From: an uncultured Shewanella sp.
GTDB taxonomy: Bacteria; Pseudomonadota; Gammaproteobacteria; Enterobacterales; Shewanellaceae
Assembly: GCA_947503555.1 (NCBI GenBank)
Contig: CANNEE010000022.1
Span: forward strand, 1 to 49,771
Length of the DNA stretch: 49,771 nucleotides
Direction of reading: 5' to 3'
Part shown: positions 27,046 to 36,323 of the stretch, piece by piece
Layout of the letters: the number at the start of each line of letters is the position of its first letter
Position numbering within the stretch: position 1 is the stretch's first letter
Notes under the pieces: model-generated
What the model saw: only the letters and a program-made list of their open reading frames with translations
Databases searched by the model: none
What the model was told of the DNA's origin: nothing
Position numbers and translations under genes: made by a program

Positions 27046-27783
27046 TTATCTTGCTAGAAACGCTTTAAATCTATTTTTTGCTTCATCACTGTTTAGTCTA
27101 ATTTCAAACTCTTTAAGTTCTTTTTGCATCTGCTCTATTACTTCAGCCTGATTTGAGCGCAACAGTGACTTAGTTGCCATCATGGCTTGAGCCGGCTGTT
27201 TTGCTAATTGCTTAGCTTTAGTCAGTGCATATTCAAAAAGATCTTCTTGGGCGCAGATATGATTAATGAGCCCCATAGATAACGCCATACTGGCATCGAA
27301 AGCTTCACCTAGCATAAGTAGTTCGGCGGCTTTAGGGTGGCCAATAAGGTTAGGTAATAGCAAACTTGCTCCCGCTTCGGGAACTAGGCCAAGATTGATG
27401 AACGGCAGCATAAATTGAGCACTTGGATCTGCATAGATGAGATCGCAGTGAAGTAATACCGTAGTGCCTATACCAACGGCACTTCCTGCTACTGCGGCGA
27501 CGAGCGGTTTTTTCAGTTCAGCCAGACAAAATAGGAATTGCACTGCAGGATGAGTGGGATCCATATTGGTATTGGAGATGAAATCACTGATGTCATTTCC
27601 CGAAGTGAAGCAATTTTGCTGCCCTTTAAGCAGAAAGGCACGAATGCCATTGTCGGCTTCACCTTGTCTAAGGTATTCTGTCACTTGCTGATACATATCA
27701 AGGCTTAACGCATTTAGTTTCTCTGGACGATTAATGCTAATAATGCGGACACCTTGCTCATCCTGAACCTGAATATGACTCAT
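27046..27783 (-). CDS. Enoyl-CoA hydratase/isomerase-family protein
   Basis: A 245-residue crotonase-fold protein. The oxyanion-hole segments are present: SGNDISDF (about residues 61-68) and AAVAGSAVGIGTTVLLHCDLIYA (about 95-117). In NLGLVPEAGASLLLP the residue expected to be one catalytic Glu is present (PEAG), while the usual first Glu of hydratases lies in a segment that reads GTTV here, which points to an isomerase or another acyl-CoA reaction rather than classic hydration. AAGGAG precedes the ATG. It is monocistronic and divergent from the PCu(A)C gene. Confidence 0.85.
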   Translation of the reverse strand: MSHIQVQDEQGVRIISINRPEKLNALSLDMYQQVTEYLRQGEADNGIRAFLLKGQQNCFTSGNDISDFISNTNMDPTHPAVQFLFCLAELKKPLVAAVAGSAVGIGTTVLLHCDLIYADPSAQFMLPFINLGLVPEAGASLLLPNLIGHPKAAELLMLGEAFDASMALSMGLINHICAQEDLFEYALTKAKQLAKQPAQAMMATKSLLRSNQAEVIEQMQKELKEFEIRLNSDEAKNRFKAFLAR

Positions 27784-27815
27784 TCGTTGTCTCCTTATCG
27801 ACGAATTGGGGTTAC

Positions 27816-28319
27816 ATGGAGTTTAAGACATTGAAGACGATATTCAAACAAGTGTTTAATTTATTATTGCTGACGACTATATCCTTCGCAGTAAATGCTA
27901 AGGTTGAGCTAATTGAGGGCCAAGTGCGAGCCATGCCGCCAAGTGTTCCGAATACAGCGGCTTATTTGACCTTGGTGAACCATGGTGAGCACAAACGTTT
28001 AGTGGCAGTGAAAACCTCAGTAGCCAAAGAAGCACAGCTGCACACCATGTCCATGGATGGTGGCGTAATGAAAATGCGCGAAGTCGAAGGGTTTGATTTG
28101 CCTATGCATGGCACATTGTCACTAGAGCCATCGGGTAACCATATTATGATTTTAGGCTTGCATAAGCCGCTCGCAATAGATCAAGAAATCGATTTGTCAT
28201 TAATCTTTGCTGATGGCGAGACTATGGAAATAGTATTGCCAGTTAAGAAGCTGAAAAAAGGTCATTCAATGTCAAATCATCATGGACATGAACATCACCA
28301 TCACCATGGGAGTCATTAA
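27816..28319 (+). CDS. Periplasmic copper chaperone PCu(A)C with His-rich tail
   Basis: 167 residues with a signal peptide (about 1-28). The family copper site H-X10-M-X21-H-X-M is complete: His76, Met87, His109 and Met111. PCu(A)C proteins bind Cu(I) in the periplasm and pass it to the CuA or CuB site of cytochrome oxidase, or buffer copper. The C-terminus (about 148-167) has an added His-rich tail with a run of five His, likely a second Cu(II) site, as seen in some homologues. It is followed 2 bases later by a DUF2333 gene. Confidence 0.9.
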   Translation: MEFKTLKTIFKQVFNLLLLTTISFAVNAKVELIEGQVRAMPPSVPNTAAYLTLVNHGEHKRLVAVKTSVAKEAQLHTMSMDGGVMKMREVEGFDLPMHGTLSLEPSGNHIMILGLHKPLAIDQEIDLSLIFADGETMEIVLPVKKLKKGHSMSNHHGHEHHHHHGSH

Positions 28320-28321
28320 CT

Positions 28322-29290
28322 ATGGAGTTACCTTGGAAAAGAGTGGTCGCTGGCGTTGCAGCCATTGGCCTAGTTGGATATTTAGTGAGTGTATGGTGGT
28401 CGGTTGAGCCAGATACTATAGAACCTGAAGTATTAGCGAGTGATAACGGTGCTGTAGTGGGGTATGCGACAACCTCATCATTGATCAATACCTTAGAAAC
28501 CTTGTTAGATAAGCAAGGAGGCTGGCTGTCGAACGATATGATGCCGCCTTCTGTGATGATGGATAATATGCCTGCGTTTGAGTTTGGCGCACTTGAGCAG
28601 ACTCGAGATTTAGCGCTAGTGATGCGTAAAGAGTTTAGCCGTTCACAATCTCAATCTACGGCTGACCCGGATCTCTTAAAAGCGCATACTAAGCTGAATA
28701 TTGGTCATACGAGTTGGTTAGTGCCGAGTGCTGAAGGGGAATATCGAGATGCGGTTAAGTTGCTAAAGCTATATCGTGCTCGCATGGCTGATACGCAAAA
28801 CCCTGATGCGCAATTTTATGCTCGTGCCGATAATCTCAATGAATGGCTCAAAGAGGTGCAAAAACGCTTAGGTAGCCTTTCTCAGCGTTTATCCGCAAGT
28901 GTTGGTCAAGATAGATTAAATACAGATCTTGCTGGCGATAGTGCGGCCCGTCAATCGACTCCAGCTTTTTCTAGTCAGGAAGTTAAAACCAGCTGGTGGG
29001 AGATTGATGATGTGTTTTATGAGTCTCGAGGCGCGGCTTGGGCATTGTTGAATTTTATGAGAGCCATAGAAGTCGACTTTGCCGATGTACTTAAAAAGAA
29101 GAATGCTGAAGTGAGCTTGCGCCAGATTATTCGTGAGTTGGAATCGACCCAGCAAACTGTTTGGAGTCCTATGGTACTCAATGGTAGTGGTTTTGGTTTA
29201 GTTGCGAATCATTCGTTGGTGATGGCTAACTATATTTCGCGGGCTAATGCCGCGGTTATCGATCTTACAAATTTACTTTCACAAGGCTAA
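28322..29290 (+). CDS. DUF2333-family membrane-anchored protein
   Basis: A 322-residue protein with one N-terminal membrane helix (about residues 8-26, with WW at 26-27) and a large, mostly helical domain outside the membrane. It is recognised as DUF2333, a family of unknown function common in Shewanella and related bacteria. It starts 2 bases after the copper chaperone stop and precedes an outer-membrane barrel gene by 6 bases, so the three are one transcription unit. Confidence 0.8.
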   Translation: MELPWKRVVAGVAAIGLVGYLVSVWWSVEPDTIEPEVLASDNGAVVGYATTSSLINTLETLLDKQGGWLSNDMMPPSVMMDNMPAFEFGALEQTRDLALVMRKEFSRSQSQSTADPDLLKAHTKLNIGHTSWLVPSAEGEYRDAVKLLKLYRARMADTQNPDAQFYARADNLNEWLKEVQKRLGSLSQRLSASVGQDRLNTDLAGDSAARQSTPAFSSQEVKTSWWEIDDVFYESRGAAWALLNFMRAIEVDFADVLKKKNAEVSLRQIIRELESTQQTVWSPMVLNGSGFGLVANHSLVMANYISRANAAVIDLTNLLSQG

Positions 29291-29296
29291 TAAATA

Positions 29297-30034
29297 ATGA
29301 AAAAATCTATTTTAGCACCTGCGCTTTTGTTGGCTGTGGCATCAAGCTCAGCCTCGGCAGCTACTGTTGTTGGATTTAAGTTAGGTGGTGATTTTTGGAA
29401 AGCTGATACAGCTGGCAGTTTTGCTGAAAATGGTCAGCCACAGCAGGCATTTGCTTATGACTCTTCATCTCAAAATAGTATCTGGGTTGCAGCAGAGCAT
29501 CCGCTGCCATTTATACCAAACGTTAAAATTAGGCAGAACAGCCTAGATGAATCTGGTCGCTTAACAAATGCCGATATGAGCTTTAATGGTCATCAGTTTG
29601 TGGGCGATGTTGGGGTTAACATGGATCTCAGCAATACAGATTTTGTTTTGTATTATGAAATCTTAGATAACGATATTGTTGAGTTAGATATCGGTGCTGC
29701 TTATAAGAAGATGTCAGGTTCTGTGCGCGTATCCGATGCAGGTCATCCTGAGTCGAAAGATCTCGATGATGGTATCGTCATGGGCTACGCAGCTGTTGAA
29801 GCAGGTATTCCTGGCATTGGCCTTTATGGTTTTGTGGATGTAATGCAAGGTGTCGATGAGAGCAGTGTCCATGATTATGCACTCGGCTTAGGCTGGGAGT
29901 TTGATGGCCTTACTGCGGATTACCGAGTTCGTGCTGGTTATCGTGAGTTTAATTTCGATGTTAGTGGCTTTTCGGGCATGGGTCTGAATATGAAAAGTGA
30001 TGGTTACTTTGTTGGGATTGAAGTCGACTTTTAA
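29297..30034 (+). CDS. TIGR04219-family outer membrane beta-barrel protein
   Basis: A 245-residue protein with a signal peptide (about residues 1-21, SSASA-A) and a beta-barrel body ending in a terminal Phe (YFVGIEVDF), the outer-membrane insertion signal. The VGFKLGGDFWKADTAGSF opening and the GLNMKSDGYFVGIEVDF end fit the TIGR04219 barrel family, whose role is unknown. It is the last gene of the copper-chaperone unit and is followed by a strong terminator. Confidence 0.82.
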   Translation: MKKSILAPALLLAVASSSASAATVVGFKLGGDFWKADTAGSFAENGQPQQAFAYDSSSQNSIWVAAEHPLPFIPNVKIRQNSLDESGRLTNADMSFNGHQFVGDVGVNMDLSNTDFVLYYEILDNDIVELDIGAAYKKMSGSVRVSDAGHPESKDLDDGIVMGYAAVEAGIPGIGLYGFVDVMQGVDESSVHDYALGLGWEFDGLTADYRVRAGYREFNFDVSGFSGMGLNMKSDGYFVGIEVDF

Positions 30035-30050
30035 TTGCTTTGACAGATAT

Positions 30051-30079
30051 AAAAAAACCGCCTAAATGGCGGTTTTTTT
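30051..30079. terminator. Bidirectional terminator between the barrel gene and tolC
   Basis: A 12-bp stem (30051-30062 with 30068-30079), a TAAAT loop, and A7 and T8 on the two flanks; it works for both convergent genes. Confidence 0.95.
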
Positions 30080-30105
30080 TATGTGAAAAATAACTTCTCT
30101 AAGTG

Positions 30106-31416
30106 CTATTTTTCGGCGGTTAAGCCATTATTTACTGCAGTGATATCATCTTCACTTAAGTTACCAGCAGCTTGCTTAAGGGCAAGAATCGACTTGATAT
30201 AACCATAACGTGCGTTAGAGAGTTGCACCTTAGAGTTATATAGATCGCGGGTACGGTTTAGTACGTCAACGATAGTACGTGTACCCACCTCAAAGCCCGC
30301 TTGAGTTGCTTTCAGTGCACTTTCCGATGAAACCACAGATTGCTCATAGGCTTTGATAGAGCTGATAGAAGCGCTAACGTTATTAAAGTTGTTGCGAACA
30401 TCTTTTACAACGCGTCTATGGGTTTGTTCAAGTCTTTGACTGGCTTCAACATACTGGAATTGAGCCTTTTTAACCTGAGAGCTAACCTTGAAGCCTTGGA
30501 AGATCGGAATGCTTACGCTTAGAGCGATATTACCATTGTCAGCATCTTCTAGATTGACATCTTCACGCTTACGCTCAAAGTTGGTGTCGTAACCAGCGTT
30601 CAAGTTAACCGATGGCATATGACCCGCTTTATAAAGCTCGATAGTCTCTTTCGCTATCTCTTTGCCGATCTGTTGGCTCTGAATGTCTAGACTGTTCGAC
30701 TCCGCCATAGTGACCCATTGGCCTGTGGTTGCAGGTGCTGGGCTATTGGCTGAGAAGCGTGCAGTGTCAAGCACATCAAGATCGCTATGCTCGATACCTG
30801 TAATTTCACTTAAGGCTTGATAGCTATTAGCGAGCTGGTTTTCTGCCAAAATTTCAGAAGCGGTTGCTAAGTCATACTGAGCTTGAGCTTCGTGAACATC
30901 GGTAATTGCGGTTAAGCCTACGGCAAATCTTTGTTTAGTTTGCTCGAGTTGACGCTCGATAGCGCGTTTTTCTGCCCCTTTGAACTCAAAGTTATCTTTA
31001 GCAGATAGCACATCGAAGTAAGCAGAGGTCACTCGAATAATCAGAGCTTGTAGGCTAGACGCATAACTAGCATCGGCTTGAGATGCTGCTTTTTCCGCTA
31101 AACTTAAGCCTACCCAAGCAGAATGATCGTATATGACCTGACTCAGGCTTACACCTGCATTGGCACCGGAAGAATGTTCGCCTGGATTGTTAAATACTTT
31201 ACTGTAACCAACTTTAGCACTGAAAGTTGGAAGTAAAGGGGCACGATTTTCTTCGATGCTCTCATATAGGGCATCACGCTGAGCTTGTGCTTGTAGTACT
31301 ACAGGATCATTGGTTAATGCCTGCTGGTAGATTTGCATCAAGTCATCGGCTTGTACGGCTGGCGCAGAAACGGCAAGCGTTAAGGCTGCACATAAAGAAC
31401 GGATTTTGAATTTCAT
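30106..31416 (-). CDS. tolC: Outer membrane efflux channel TolC
   Basis: 436 residues with a signal peptide (about 1-23, PAVQA). TolC trimers form the outer-membrane and periplasmic exit tunnel for RND, MFS and type I pumps. Two structural repeats of long helices and short strands are visible. The second repeat's motif VGTRTIVDVLNRTRDLYNSK (about 375-394) and its first-repeat partner VGLTAITDVHEAQAQYD are the helix-strand joints diagnostic of TolC. It is divergent from nudF, as in E. coli. The 241-base gap holds a CACCC/GGGTG hairpin at 31438-31450 in the leader and a short tandem repeat near 31499-31518. Confidence 0.94.
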   Translation of the reverse strand: MKFKIRSLCAALTLAVSAPAVQADDLMQIYQQALTNDPVVLQAQAQRDALYESIEENRAPLLPTFSAKVGYSKVFNNPGEHSSGANAGVSLSQVIYDHSAWVGLSLAEKAASQADASYASSLQALIIRVTSAYFDVLSAKDNFEFKGAEKRAIERQLEQTKQRFAVGLTAITDVHEAQAQYDLATASEILAENQLANSYQALSEITGIEHSDLDVLDTARFSANSPAPATTGQWVTMAESNSLDIQSQQIGKEIAKETIELYKAGHMPSVNLNAGYDTNFERKREDVNLEDADNGNIALSVSIPIFQGFKVSSQVKKAQFQYVEASQRLEQTHRRVVKDVRNNFNNVSASISSIKAYEQSVVSSESALKATQAGFEVGTRTIVDVLNRTRDLYNSKVQLSNARYGYIKSILALKQAAGNLSEDDITAVNNGLTAEK

Positions 31417-31657
31417 TGGCTGTCCTTATAGACATAACACCCAAAGGGTGAAGTACACTTTATTAAATTAAGTTGTGCCTTTTAATTAAGGCGGTTTGCG
31501 CTTCCCGACGCTTCCCGATACAGCTAAAACTTAATGAGCCTAGATGATAAAAATCACGCATTTTTAAGTCAACTTGGAAGTGTAACAGATTTTATATTCA
31601 TAAAAAGCTTAATTCGTTGGATAATAAGGCTAGATATAGGGAATATTGGAGTAAAAC

Positions 31658-32260
31658 ATGGCAAAGGTTAACTTCACGTCAAAAGATGTCGAAATAATAA
31701 GCAAAAAGCCACTTTATCAGGGCTTTTTCTCTATGGAAGCTTACACTTTCAAGCATAAGTTATTTGCTGGGGGATGGAGTGAGCCTGTTACTCGCGAGGT
31801 TTTTGAACGCGGCGAAGCTGTGGTGGTGCTGCCCTATGACCCAGTAACCGACTCTGTCGTGTTAATTGAGCAGATACGTATCCCAGCTTATCAAAGCTCA
31901 ACCTCTCCTTGGTTACTCGAGCTAGTCGCGGGCATGATAGATAAAGGCTACTCGGCAGAAGAAGTTGCCCATAAAGAGTTAATGGAAGAAGCCGGCGTCA
32001 CAGCAGAAAAATTAACTCGAGTGAATAGTTATCTTGCCAGTCCTGGAGGCACCACAGAGCGATTTCATTTTTACTGGGCAAAGGTGGATGCTAGTCAAGC
32101 AAAGGGGATTCATGGCCTAGATACAGAGAATGAAGATATCAGAGTCCATGTTGTTTCTAGAGAGCTCGCGTATCAGCAAGTGGTCAACGGCGAAATAGAT
32201 AACGCATCGACTGTGATTGGCCTACAATGGTTGCAACTTAATTACCAATCCCTAAATTAA
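31658..32260 (+). CDS. nudF: ADP-ribose diphosphatase NudF (Nudix)
   Basis: 200 residues. Hydrolyses ADP-ribose to AMP and ribose-5-phosphate. The Nudix box lies at residues 92-114. The KELMEE core with Glu107, Glu110 and Glu111 is intact, but two usual positions differ: the first Glu of GX5E is Tyr98 and the Arg of REUXEE is Lys106. The E(L)VAGM segment before it is typical of NudF. It begins the nudF-DUF1249-cpdA-yqiA-parE series, conserved with E. coli. A ribosome binding site (GGAG) precedes ATG 31658. Confidence 0.9.
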   Translation: MAKVNFTSKDVEIISKKPLYQGFFSMEAYTFKHKLFAGGWSEPVTREVFERGEAVVVLPYDPVTDSVVLIEQIRIPAYQSSTSPWLLELVAGMIDKGYSAEEVAHKELMEEAGVTAEKLTRVNSYLASPGGTTERFHFYWAKVDASQAKGIHGLDTENEDIRVHVVSRELAYQQVVNGEIDNASTVIGLQWLQLNYQSLN

Positions 32261-32402
32261 TTCGTTTTCCATATTGTGTATCATAGTATGATTAGGTGTA
32301 ATGCTTGGCTGGATATAGTGCCTTTTGGCGAGCAGTAAAGTGTTACAACAAGGTTAATCCATCATCTTTAAGTCGATTTGAGAATAGTAAAGAGTATATT
32401 TT

Positions 32403-32843
32403 GTGGTAAAAGCAGTCACACCAGCAAATGATGAAATAGCGTATAAGCCAAACGTCAGTCAGTTTTTGGCGCTTTGTGCTCGAAACTATTGTCATATTTT
32501 GAATTTGATGCCTTCTGAGCTGTCATTAGATGAAGAGTGGGAGCTTGATTTCGGCTATGGTGTGTTGAATATCAGATTAATTGAAAATACCAAATATACG
32601 CAATTAATCGAGATTTATCGTGAACTTACTTCGTCTCCCTTTGTCGATACCCCTAAGGTGATAGTAAGGGTATATCATGATGCTAAATTAGCAGAAGTGT
32701 TAACTAGTCAGCAGATTTATAGGCTAAGACCAGTGTATGATTACCCGAATCTACGTATGTATCATCGTGATGAAAAGTACCAGGTAAATGCATTCCTGGA
32801 GGAGTTATTAAAAGTTGGCCGCCAAGCTCAGCTTGCGTGCTAG
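32403..32843 (+). CDS. yqiB: DUF1249 (YqiB-like) protein
   Basis: A 146-residue soluble protein with a GTG start at 32403. The FLALCARNYCHILNLMP opening and the YHDAKLAEVL...RLRPVYDYPN...HRDEKYQVNAFLEELL segments are the DUF1249 signature. Function is unknown, but its place between nudF and cpdA is kept from E. coli to Shewanella. The upstream gap of 142 bases may carry its own promoter. Confidence 0.88.
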   Translation: MVKAVTPANDEIAYKPNVSQFLALCARNYCHILNLMPSELSLDEEWELDFGYGVLNIRLIENTKYTQLIEIYRELTSSPFVDTPKVIVRVYHDAKLAEVLTSQQIYRLRPVYDYPNLRMYHRDEKYQVNAFLEELLKVGRQAQLAC

Positions 32844-32863
32844 TCTAGTTTTGGATTTACAAA

Positions 32864-33703
32864 GTGCTGAAAAAGGCAGTCTCTTATTCAATTCCCCGCT
32901 GTGAAAGTGTGCGTTTGGTTCAAGTGACCGACCCGCACCTTTTTGCTGATCCTGAAGGCCAATTACTTGGCGTTAATACGGCGAATAGCCTCGCTGCCGT
33001 AGTTAATACTATTGAAGCCGTTCATTATCCTGCCCATATGTTGTTAGCGACCGGTGATATTAGCCAAGATTATTCAGGTGAGTCTTATCACAATTTTGTA
33101 TCGGCTATCTCTCCTTTAGCGTTGCCTTGTCATTACCTTCCTGGTAACCATGACGATCCAAGAATTATGAATCTACATATGCAGGGAGCTGAAGTGTATG
33201 GACATAAGCGTATTTTGGCGGGTAATTGGCAAATTTTGATGCTGGACTCTACGGTTTACGGTAAGCCCGGTGGCCATATGCCAGAGAGCGAATTCGAATT
33301 GATTCGCGCTGCGATTGAGGATGAGCCTTATCGTCATGTCTTACTTGCTATGCACCATAATCCAGTTAAGTTGGAATGTGCTTGGTTAGATCAGCATTGC
33401 ATGGACAATGGTAAAGACTTCTTAAGACGTGTGAGTCAGTATCACCAAGTAAAAGGTGTGCTCTGGGGACATGTGCACCAGAAGCTCGATAAAGAGTACC
33501 AAGGTGAAAATGGGCCTGTTCAGTTAATGGCGACGCCTTCTACCTGCATTCAATTTAAACCATTATCGGATTATTTTGCCCTAGACAGCCGTCAACCTGG
33601 TTATCGTTTGCTGGAGCTTAAACCCGATGGTAGCATGCATACCAATGTTTATCGTGTACCGGGAGACAGGTTCTCCCCTGATACTGAAGCGAGCGGTTAT
33701 TAA
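32864..33703 (+). CDS. cpdA: 3',5'-cyclic AMP phosphodiesterase CpdA
   Basis: 279 residues with a GTG start. Calcineurin-like metallophosphoesterase that hydrolyses cAMP to AMP. The metal ligands are visible: Asp23/His25 (VTDPHLF), Asp65 (TGDISQD), Asn95/His96 (GNHDD), His in MHHNP and the GHVHQ pair near residue 205. In Shewanella cAMP-CRP drives anaerobic respiration, so this enzyme would set its level. It is 20 bases after DUF1249 and 27 before yqiA. Confidence 0.93.
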   Translation: MLKKAVSYSIPRCESVRLVQVTDPHLFADPEGQLLGVNTANSLAAVVNTIEAVHYPAHMLLATGDISQDYSGESYHNFVSAISPLALPCHYLPGNHDDPRIMNLHMQGAEVYGHKRILAGNWQILMLDSTVYGKPGGHMPESEFELIRAAIEDEPYRHVLLAMHHNPVKLECAWLDQHCMDNGKDFLRRVSQYHQVKGVLWGHVHQKLDKEYQGENGPVQLMATPSTCIQFKPLSDYFALDSRQPGYRLLELKPDGSMHTNVYRVPGDRFSPDTEASGY

Positions 33704-33730
33704 GACCCGATAACCGCAGCGTGAGGAAAT

Positions 33731-34306
33731 ATGCTGCTTTATATTCATGGTTTTAATAGCTCTCCAAACTCAGATAAAGGTGTGGTAACTGCGCGATTTG
33801 TTGCAGAACATTTTGCCGATTTATCTTTCTTTCAGCCTCAACTTCCAGCCACACCTAAGGCCGCCATGGCTTTACTTGAATCAATCACACTCAAAGGTAA
33901 GCAAGCGGGTGAACCCTTGCGTTTTATTGGATCTTCATTAGGTGGCTACTTTGCGACTTATTTGGCGGAAAAGTATGGTGGCAAAGCCGTATTAGTGAAT
34001 CCTGCAGTAAAGCCTTTTGAGTTGTTTGATGAGTTTCTTGGGTCGCAGTTTAACCCTTATACCCAAGAGCATTACTCAGTTGAGATCGCACATAAGCAAG
34101 AAGTTGCCGAATTTGATACCCAAGTAGTGCTCAATCCAGACCGTTTTCTTGTATTATTGCAATCTGGTGATGAAGTGCTCGATTATAAGCAGGCACTAGA
34201 CAAGTACCAGTGCTGCGAGATGGTATTAGAAGCAGGAGGCGATCATAGCTTTGTAGGCTATGAAAATCATTTGCAATCGATAAGCCAATTTTTGCAGTTA
34301 CCTTGA
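33731..34306 (+). CDS. yqiA: YqiA-family alpha/beta-hydrolase (esterase)
   Basis: 191 residues, UPF0227/YqiA small alpha/beta hydrolase. Nucleophile Ser69 is in GSSLGG, the oxyanion-side IHGFNSSPNS is at the start, a likely acid Asp lies in LLQSGDEVLDY and the His in GGDHSFVGY. E. coli YqiA has esterase activity on short acyl esters; the physiological substrate is unknown. GAGGAAA precedes ATG 33731. Confidence 0.9.
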   Translation: MLLYIHGFNSSPNSDKGVVTARFVAEHFADLSFFQPQLPATPKAAMALLESITLKGKQAGEPLRFIGSSLGGYFATYLAEKYGGKAVLVNPAVKPFELFDEFLGSQFNPYTQEHYSVEIAHKQEVAEFDTQVVLNPDRFLVLLQSGDEVLDYKQALDKYQCCEMVLEAGGDHSFVGYENHLQSISQFLQLP

Positions 34307-34361
34307 CAAATAGACATGTAGGGCCTCACCATGGCCTGAATAACCATATATTGTGTGCGCT

Positions 34362-36248
34362 ATGACTAATCAATACACCTCAGATGCGATTGAGGTACTT
34401 AACGGACTTGACCCTGTAAAACGTCGCCCTGGCATGTATACGGACACGACACGTCCAAATCATTTAGGTCAGGAAGTTATCGATAACAGTGTGGATGAAG
34501 CCCTTGCGGGTCATGCATCGAAAATTGATGTGATTCTGCATAAGGATAACTCTCTTGAGGTGATTGATGATGGCCGTGGTATGCCAGTGGATATTCACCC
34601 TGAAGAGGGGATCCCTGGTGTCGAATTGATTCTGACTAAGCTGCATGCAGGTGGTAAGTTTTCCAATAAAAATTACCAGTTCTCCGGTGGTTTGCATGGT
34701 GTAGGTATTTCCGTCGTTAATGCCTTGTCTAAGCGGGTGGAGATTACGGTTCGCCGTGGCGCACAGGTTTATGAAATGGCCTTTGAAAATGGTGAAAAGG
34801 TCGAAGAGTTAACTGTGACGGGCACTTGTGGTCGTCGTAACACAGGGACTCGAGTGCACTTCTGGCCCGATGCCAGCTATTTTGATTCTGCTAACTTCTC
34901 CATTTCAAAATTAGTGTATTTGTTACGGGCAAAAGCGGTACTTTGTCCTGGCCTCAAGATTAAGTTCAATAATAAACAAACTGGCGAAATCAGTGAATGG
35001 TATTACGAAGCAGGCTTAACAGATTATTTAAAAGATTCTGTTAAAGGCTTACCTATGCTTCCGGAAGAGCCATTTGTCGGAAGCTTTGCAGGCCAGCTTG
35101 AAGCGGCTGAATGGGCCATAACTTGGCTCCCTGAAGGTGGCGAGTCGGTCAATGAAAGCTATGTGAACCTGATTCCGACGCCCTTAGGTGGTACCCATGT
35201 CAATGGCTTTAGACAGGGCTTACTTGAGTCGATGCGCGAATTTTGTGAGTTTCGCAATCTTATCCCAAGAGGCATCAAACTTTCTCCCGATGATATCTGG
35301 GATAAAACCGCCTTTATTCTCTCGATTAAGATGCAAGATCCACAGTTTGCGGGACAAACTAAAGAAAAACTCTCTAGCAGACAAAGCGCAGCCTTTGTAT
35401 CAGGCATAGTGCGTGATGCCTTCTCGCTCTGGCTTAATTCCCATACTGAGCAGGCCGAAGCCCTTGCAGAGTTATGTATCAGCAATGCACAGAAGCGTTT
35501 GCGTGCAGCGAAAAAAGTTGCCCGTAAGAAAGTGACTTCAGGTCCAGCGCTTCCTGGCAAGTTGACCGATTGTAGTGGTCAAGATCCTATGCGCTCAGAG
35601 CTTTTCTTGGTGGAAGGTGACTCGGCGGGTGGTAGTGCTAAACAGGCTCGAGATCGTGAGTTTCAAGCCATTATGCCGCTTAGGGGTAAGATTCTAAATA
35701 CTTGGGAAGTCGATGCCAGTCAGGTCCTTGCATCGCAAGAAGTTCATGATATTTCCGTGGCGATAGGTTGTGACCCAGATAGCCATGATATTTCAGAGTT
35801 AAGATACGGCAAGATCTGTATTCTAGCCGATGCCGACTCAGATGGTTTGCATATTGCCACCTTATTGTGTGCACTGTTCTTAAAGCACTACAAAGTATTG
35901 GTGGAACACGGTCACATCTATGTGGCTATGCCGCCACTGTTCCGTATCGATGTGGGCAAGGAAGTTTTCTATGCGCTAGATGAAGCGGAAAAGCTTGGAA
36001 TTTTAGATCGTATCAATGCCGAGAAAAAGAAGGGTAAGGTACAGGTAACCCGATTTAAGGGCTTGGGTGAGATGAATCCATTGCAGCTTAGGGAAACCAC
36101 CATGGATCCTAACACCCGCCGGTTGGTGCAGTTAACCATAGACGATGCCGAAGAGACCTTAGCTGTAATGGATATGCTGCTGGCTAAGAAGCGTTCTTCA
36201 GATCGTAAAATATGGTTAGAAAGCAAAGGGGACTTAGCCCAGTTTTAA
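34362..36248 (+). CDS. parE: DNA topoisomerase IV subunit B
   Basis: 628 residues. ATPase subunit of topoisomerase IV, which decatenates daughter chromosomes. The GHKL ATP site is complete (EVIDNSVDEAL, DDGRGMP, GGLHGVGISVVNALS), followed by the transducer domain and TOPRIM (VEGDSAGGSAKQARDR, DADSDGLHI). ATG 34362 gives the usual MTNQYTSDAIEVLNGLDPV start; GTG 34353 is in frame but unlikely. The partner parC lies downstream with one gene between. Confidence 0.97.
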   Translation: MTNQYTSDAIEVLNGLDPVKRRPGMYTDTTRPNHLGQEVIDNSVDEALAGHASKIDVILHKDNSLEVIDDGRGMPVDIHPEEGIPGVELILTKLHAGGKFSNKNYQFSGGLHGVGISVVNALSKRVEITVRRGAQVYEMAFENGEKVEELTVTGTCGRRNTGTRVHFWPDASYFDSANFSISKLVYLLRAKAVLCPGLKIKFNNKQTGEISEWYYEAGLTDYLKDSVKGLPMLPEEPFVGSFAGQLEAAEWAITWLPEGGESVNESYVNLIPTPLGGTHVNGFRQGLLESMREFCEFRNLIPRGIKLSPDDIWDKTAFILSIKMQDPQFAGQTKEKLSSRQSAAFVSGIVRDAFSLWLNSHTEQAEALAELCISNAQKRLRAAKKVARKKVTSGPALPGKLTDCSGQDPMRSELFLVEGDSAGGSAKQARDREFQAIMPLRGKILNTWEVDASQVLASQEVHDISVAIGCDPDSHDISELRYGKICILADADSDGLHIATLLCALFLKHYKVLVEHGHIYVAMPPLFRIDVGKEVFYALDEAEKLGILDRINAEKKKGKVQVTRFKGLGEMNPLQLRETTMDPNTRRLVQLTIDDAEETLAVMDMLLAKKRSSDRKIWLESKGDLAQF

Positions 36249-36323
36249 TCTAGGTGTCAGTCCAAATATTAAGGCGTTTTATAACAAACTATGCTGTTTA
36301 ATAAAAAATACGGTGACAAGGAT

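Noticed and set aside
28290-28316. CAC/CAT repeat at the end of the PCu(A)C gene as a microsatellite or array
   Set aside because: It is a coding His run in a copper protein and the codons are mixed.
31499-31518. Tandem CGCTTCCCGA repeat upstream of tolC
   Set aside because: Only two short copies with no regular spacing to a promoter; could be chance.
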